Source of the DNA: Cryobacterium gelidum
GTDB lineage: Bacteria; Actinomycetota; Actinomycetes; Actinomycetales; Microbacteriaceae
Length of the DNA stretch: 64,000 bases
Reading direction: 5' to 3'
Assembly (NCBI RefSeq): GCF_004403985.1
Contig: NZ_SOHL01000013.1
Span: forward strand, 124,001-188,000
Shown here one piece after another: positions 63,267 through 64,000 of this stretch. Both the position numbers and the translations under genes were made by a program. Each line of letters opens with the position of its first letter. Position 1 is the first letter of the stretch. The notes beneath the pieces were generated by a model that did not search any database, was not told the DNA's origin, and was given only the letters and a program-made list of their open reading frames with translations.

Positions 63267-63749
63267 TTAGGAAGCGAGGACTTCGTCGAGCACGGTGGAT
63301 GCCTGCTCTTCATCGGTCTTTTCGGCCAGGGCCAGCTCGCTGATGAGAATCTGACGAGCTTTGGCGAGCATGCGCTTTTCACCGGCTGACAGGCCGCGGT
63401 CCTGGTCGCGACGCCACAGGTCGCGCACGACCTCTGACACCTTGATGACATCACCACTGGCCAGCTTTTCCAGGTTGGCCTTATAGCGACGGGACCAGTT
63501 GGTCGGCTCCTCTGTGAACGGTGCGCGGAGAACCTCGAAGACCGCGTTGAGGCCTTCCTGACCGATCACATCGCGAACGCCAACAAGGTCGACGTTCTCG
63601 GCGGGAACCTCGATGGTGAGGTCGCCCTGGGTGACATTCAGCTTGAGGTACAGCTTCTCTTCACCCTTGATGATGCGGGTTTTAACCTCGGTGATCATCG
63701 CAGCGCCGTGGTGGGGATAAACGACGGTTTCGCCAACCTCAAACAGCAT
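63267..63749 (-). CDS. carD: CarD-family RNA polymerase-binding transcription factor
   Basis: 160 residues. The N-terminal RNAP-interacting Tudor-like domain is [39 protein letters not shown], and the C-terminal helical domain ([48 protein letters not shown]) binds upstream fork DNA; the conserved Trp is in DLWRRD. CarD stabilises open complexes at rRNA and many other promoters. ATG 63749 follows GAAGGGA. Divergent from the lipoprotein at 63926; carD-ispD/ispF linkage is common in actinobacteria. Confidence 0.96.
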   Translation of the reverse strand: MLFEVGETVVYPHHGAAMITEVKTRIIKGEEKLYLKLNVTQGDLTIEVPAENVDLVGVRDVIGQEGLNAVFEVLRAPFTEEPTNWSRRYKANLEKLASGDVIKVSEVVRDLWRRDQDRGLSAGEKRMLAKARQILISELALAEKTDEEQASTVLDEVLAS

Positions 63750-63925
63750 GGATAATCCCTTCGCCGATTGCTAGGGTACCACAGCGACGAGGTGCTACAG
63801 TGCGCGCGCCCCCGCGAGGCGCGGCAGACACAATCGTGCGCCCGGACTCGCCGCTAAGCTAGAGGCAAAGTGAATTCTGCAGCGTCGACCCACCGTCGAA
63901 CGCTGCTTCAGTAAGTGGAGGTCTT

Positions 63926-64000
63926 GTGAGAGCGCGCATCGCTGCATCCGTTGTATTGGCGGCTGGCATTCTGTTGGGCACGAGCGCGTGCGGATTCTTC
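63926..64000 (+). CDS. Lipoprotein, N-terminal fragment (cut by window end)
   Basis: GTG 63926 follows GGAGG by 6 nt. The 25 visible codons give MRARIAASVVLAAGILLGTSACGFF: a basic start, a hydrophobic stretch and a lipobox-type TSAC. The rest is outside the window, so the function cannot be assigned. Confidence 0.75.
   Translation, partial: MRARIAASVVLAAGILLGTSACGFF

Overview
The window is high-GC DNA with actinobacterial gene content (PhoP-type OmpR regulator pair, WXG100 protein, DUF3027, DUF3048, DUF3263, DUF4032, CarD, fused IspD-IspF, LytR_C protein, MsiK-type sugar ATPase). Many transcripts look leaderless, with a TANNNT box placed 6 nt before ATG or GTG. Gene content and order suggest a Microbacteriaceae chromosome (Cryobacterium/Leifsonia-like); the family is inferred, not proven.

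Layout. 1-2664: a translationally coupled export operon (lipoprotein with a frameshift in a C8 tract, two ABC ATPases, FtsX-type permease cut by the window edge). 3020-4766: secreted GH53 galactanase behind a promoter flanked by two LacI-like operators. 4938-9302: tRNA-Ala, a membrane protein, an acetyltransferase, galU, 5-formyl-THF cyclo-ligase, a FmdB zinc ribbon, mscL. 9548-14420: a very large helicase-like protein with ruined nucleotide-binding motifs, and corA. 14483-20397: the most distinctive locus, a 1317-residue membrane NRPS of the epsilon-poly-lysine synthetase (Pls) architecture with a lysine-like specificity code, an M1 metallopeptidase in the same operon, and a phosphopantetheinyl transferase converging on it. 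20843-22669: ester cyclase-like protein and exported alpha/beta hydrolase.

22894-32490: a decayed genomic island of about 9.5 kb in the 3' end of tRNA-Arg(CCT), bounded by an imperfect 75-bp att duplication and paired TGTGGGCA arm-type repeats, with no integrase left. It carries an intact ATPase-less CUT1 sugar transporter and an amiS-fmdB-formamidase operon among fragments of IS3-type transposases, DUF427, GAF-ANTAR, type ISP restriction enzyme and DprA.

32599-45935: HNH endonuclease, a 36-codon small ORF with its own terminator, NlpC/P60 hydrolase with a long leader, DtxR-type repressor, serC, DUF2530/DUF3027 convergent overlap with a poly-Asp tract, a cold-shock-domain protein, an XPB-type helicase with a companion protein carrying the XPB N-terminal-like domain, a pyrimidine reductase/FolP pair, and a PhoPR-like two-component system whose kinase has a 90-residue insertion. 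46073-64000: WXG100 protein, groEL with two CIRCE operators, DUF3048 lipoprotein, cspA, LytR_C and DUF3263 proteins, msrB, nitroreductase, YdcZ-type transporter, ABC-F protein, tRNA-Thr, DsbA-like thioredoxin, MsiK/UgpC ATPase, DUF4032 kinase-like protein, then rlmB-cysS-ispDF-carD and the first 25 codons of a lipoprotein.

Likely cooperation: the PPTase would activate the NRPS carrier domain; the MsiK-type ATPase at 56.5 kb could energise the island's sugar permeases; AmiS would import the amide that the formamidase hydrolyses.
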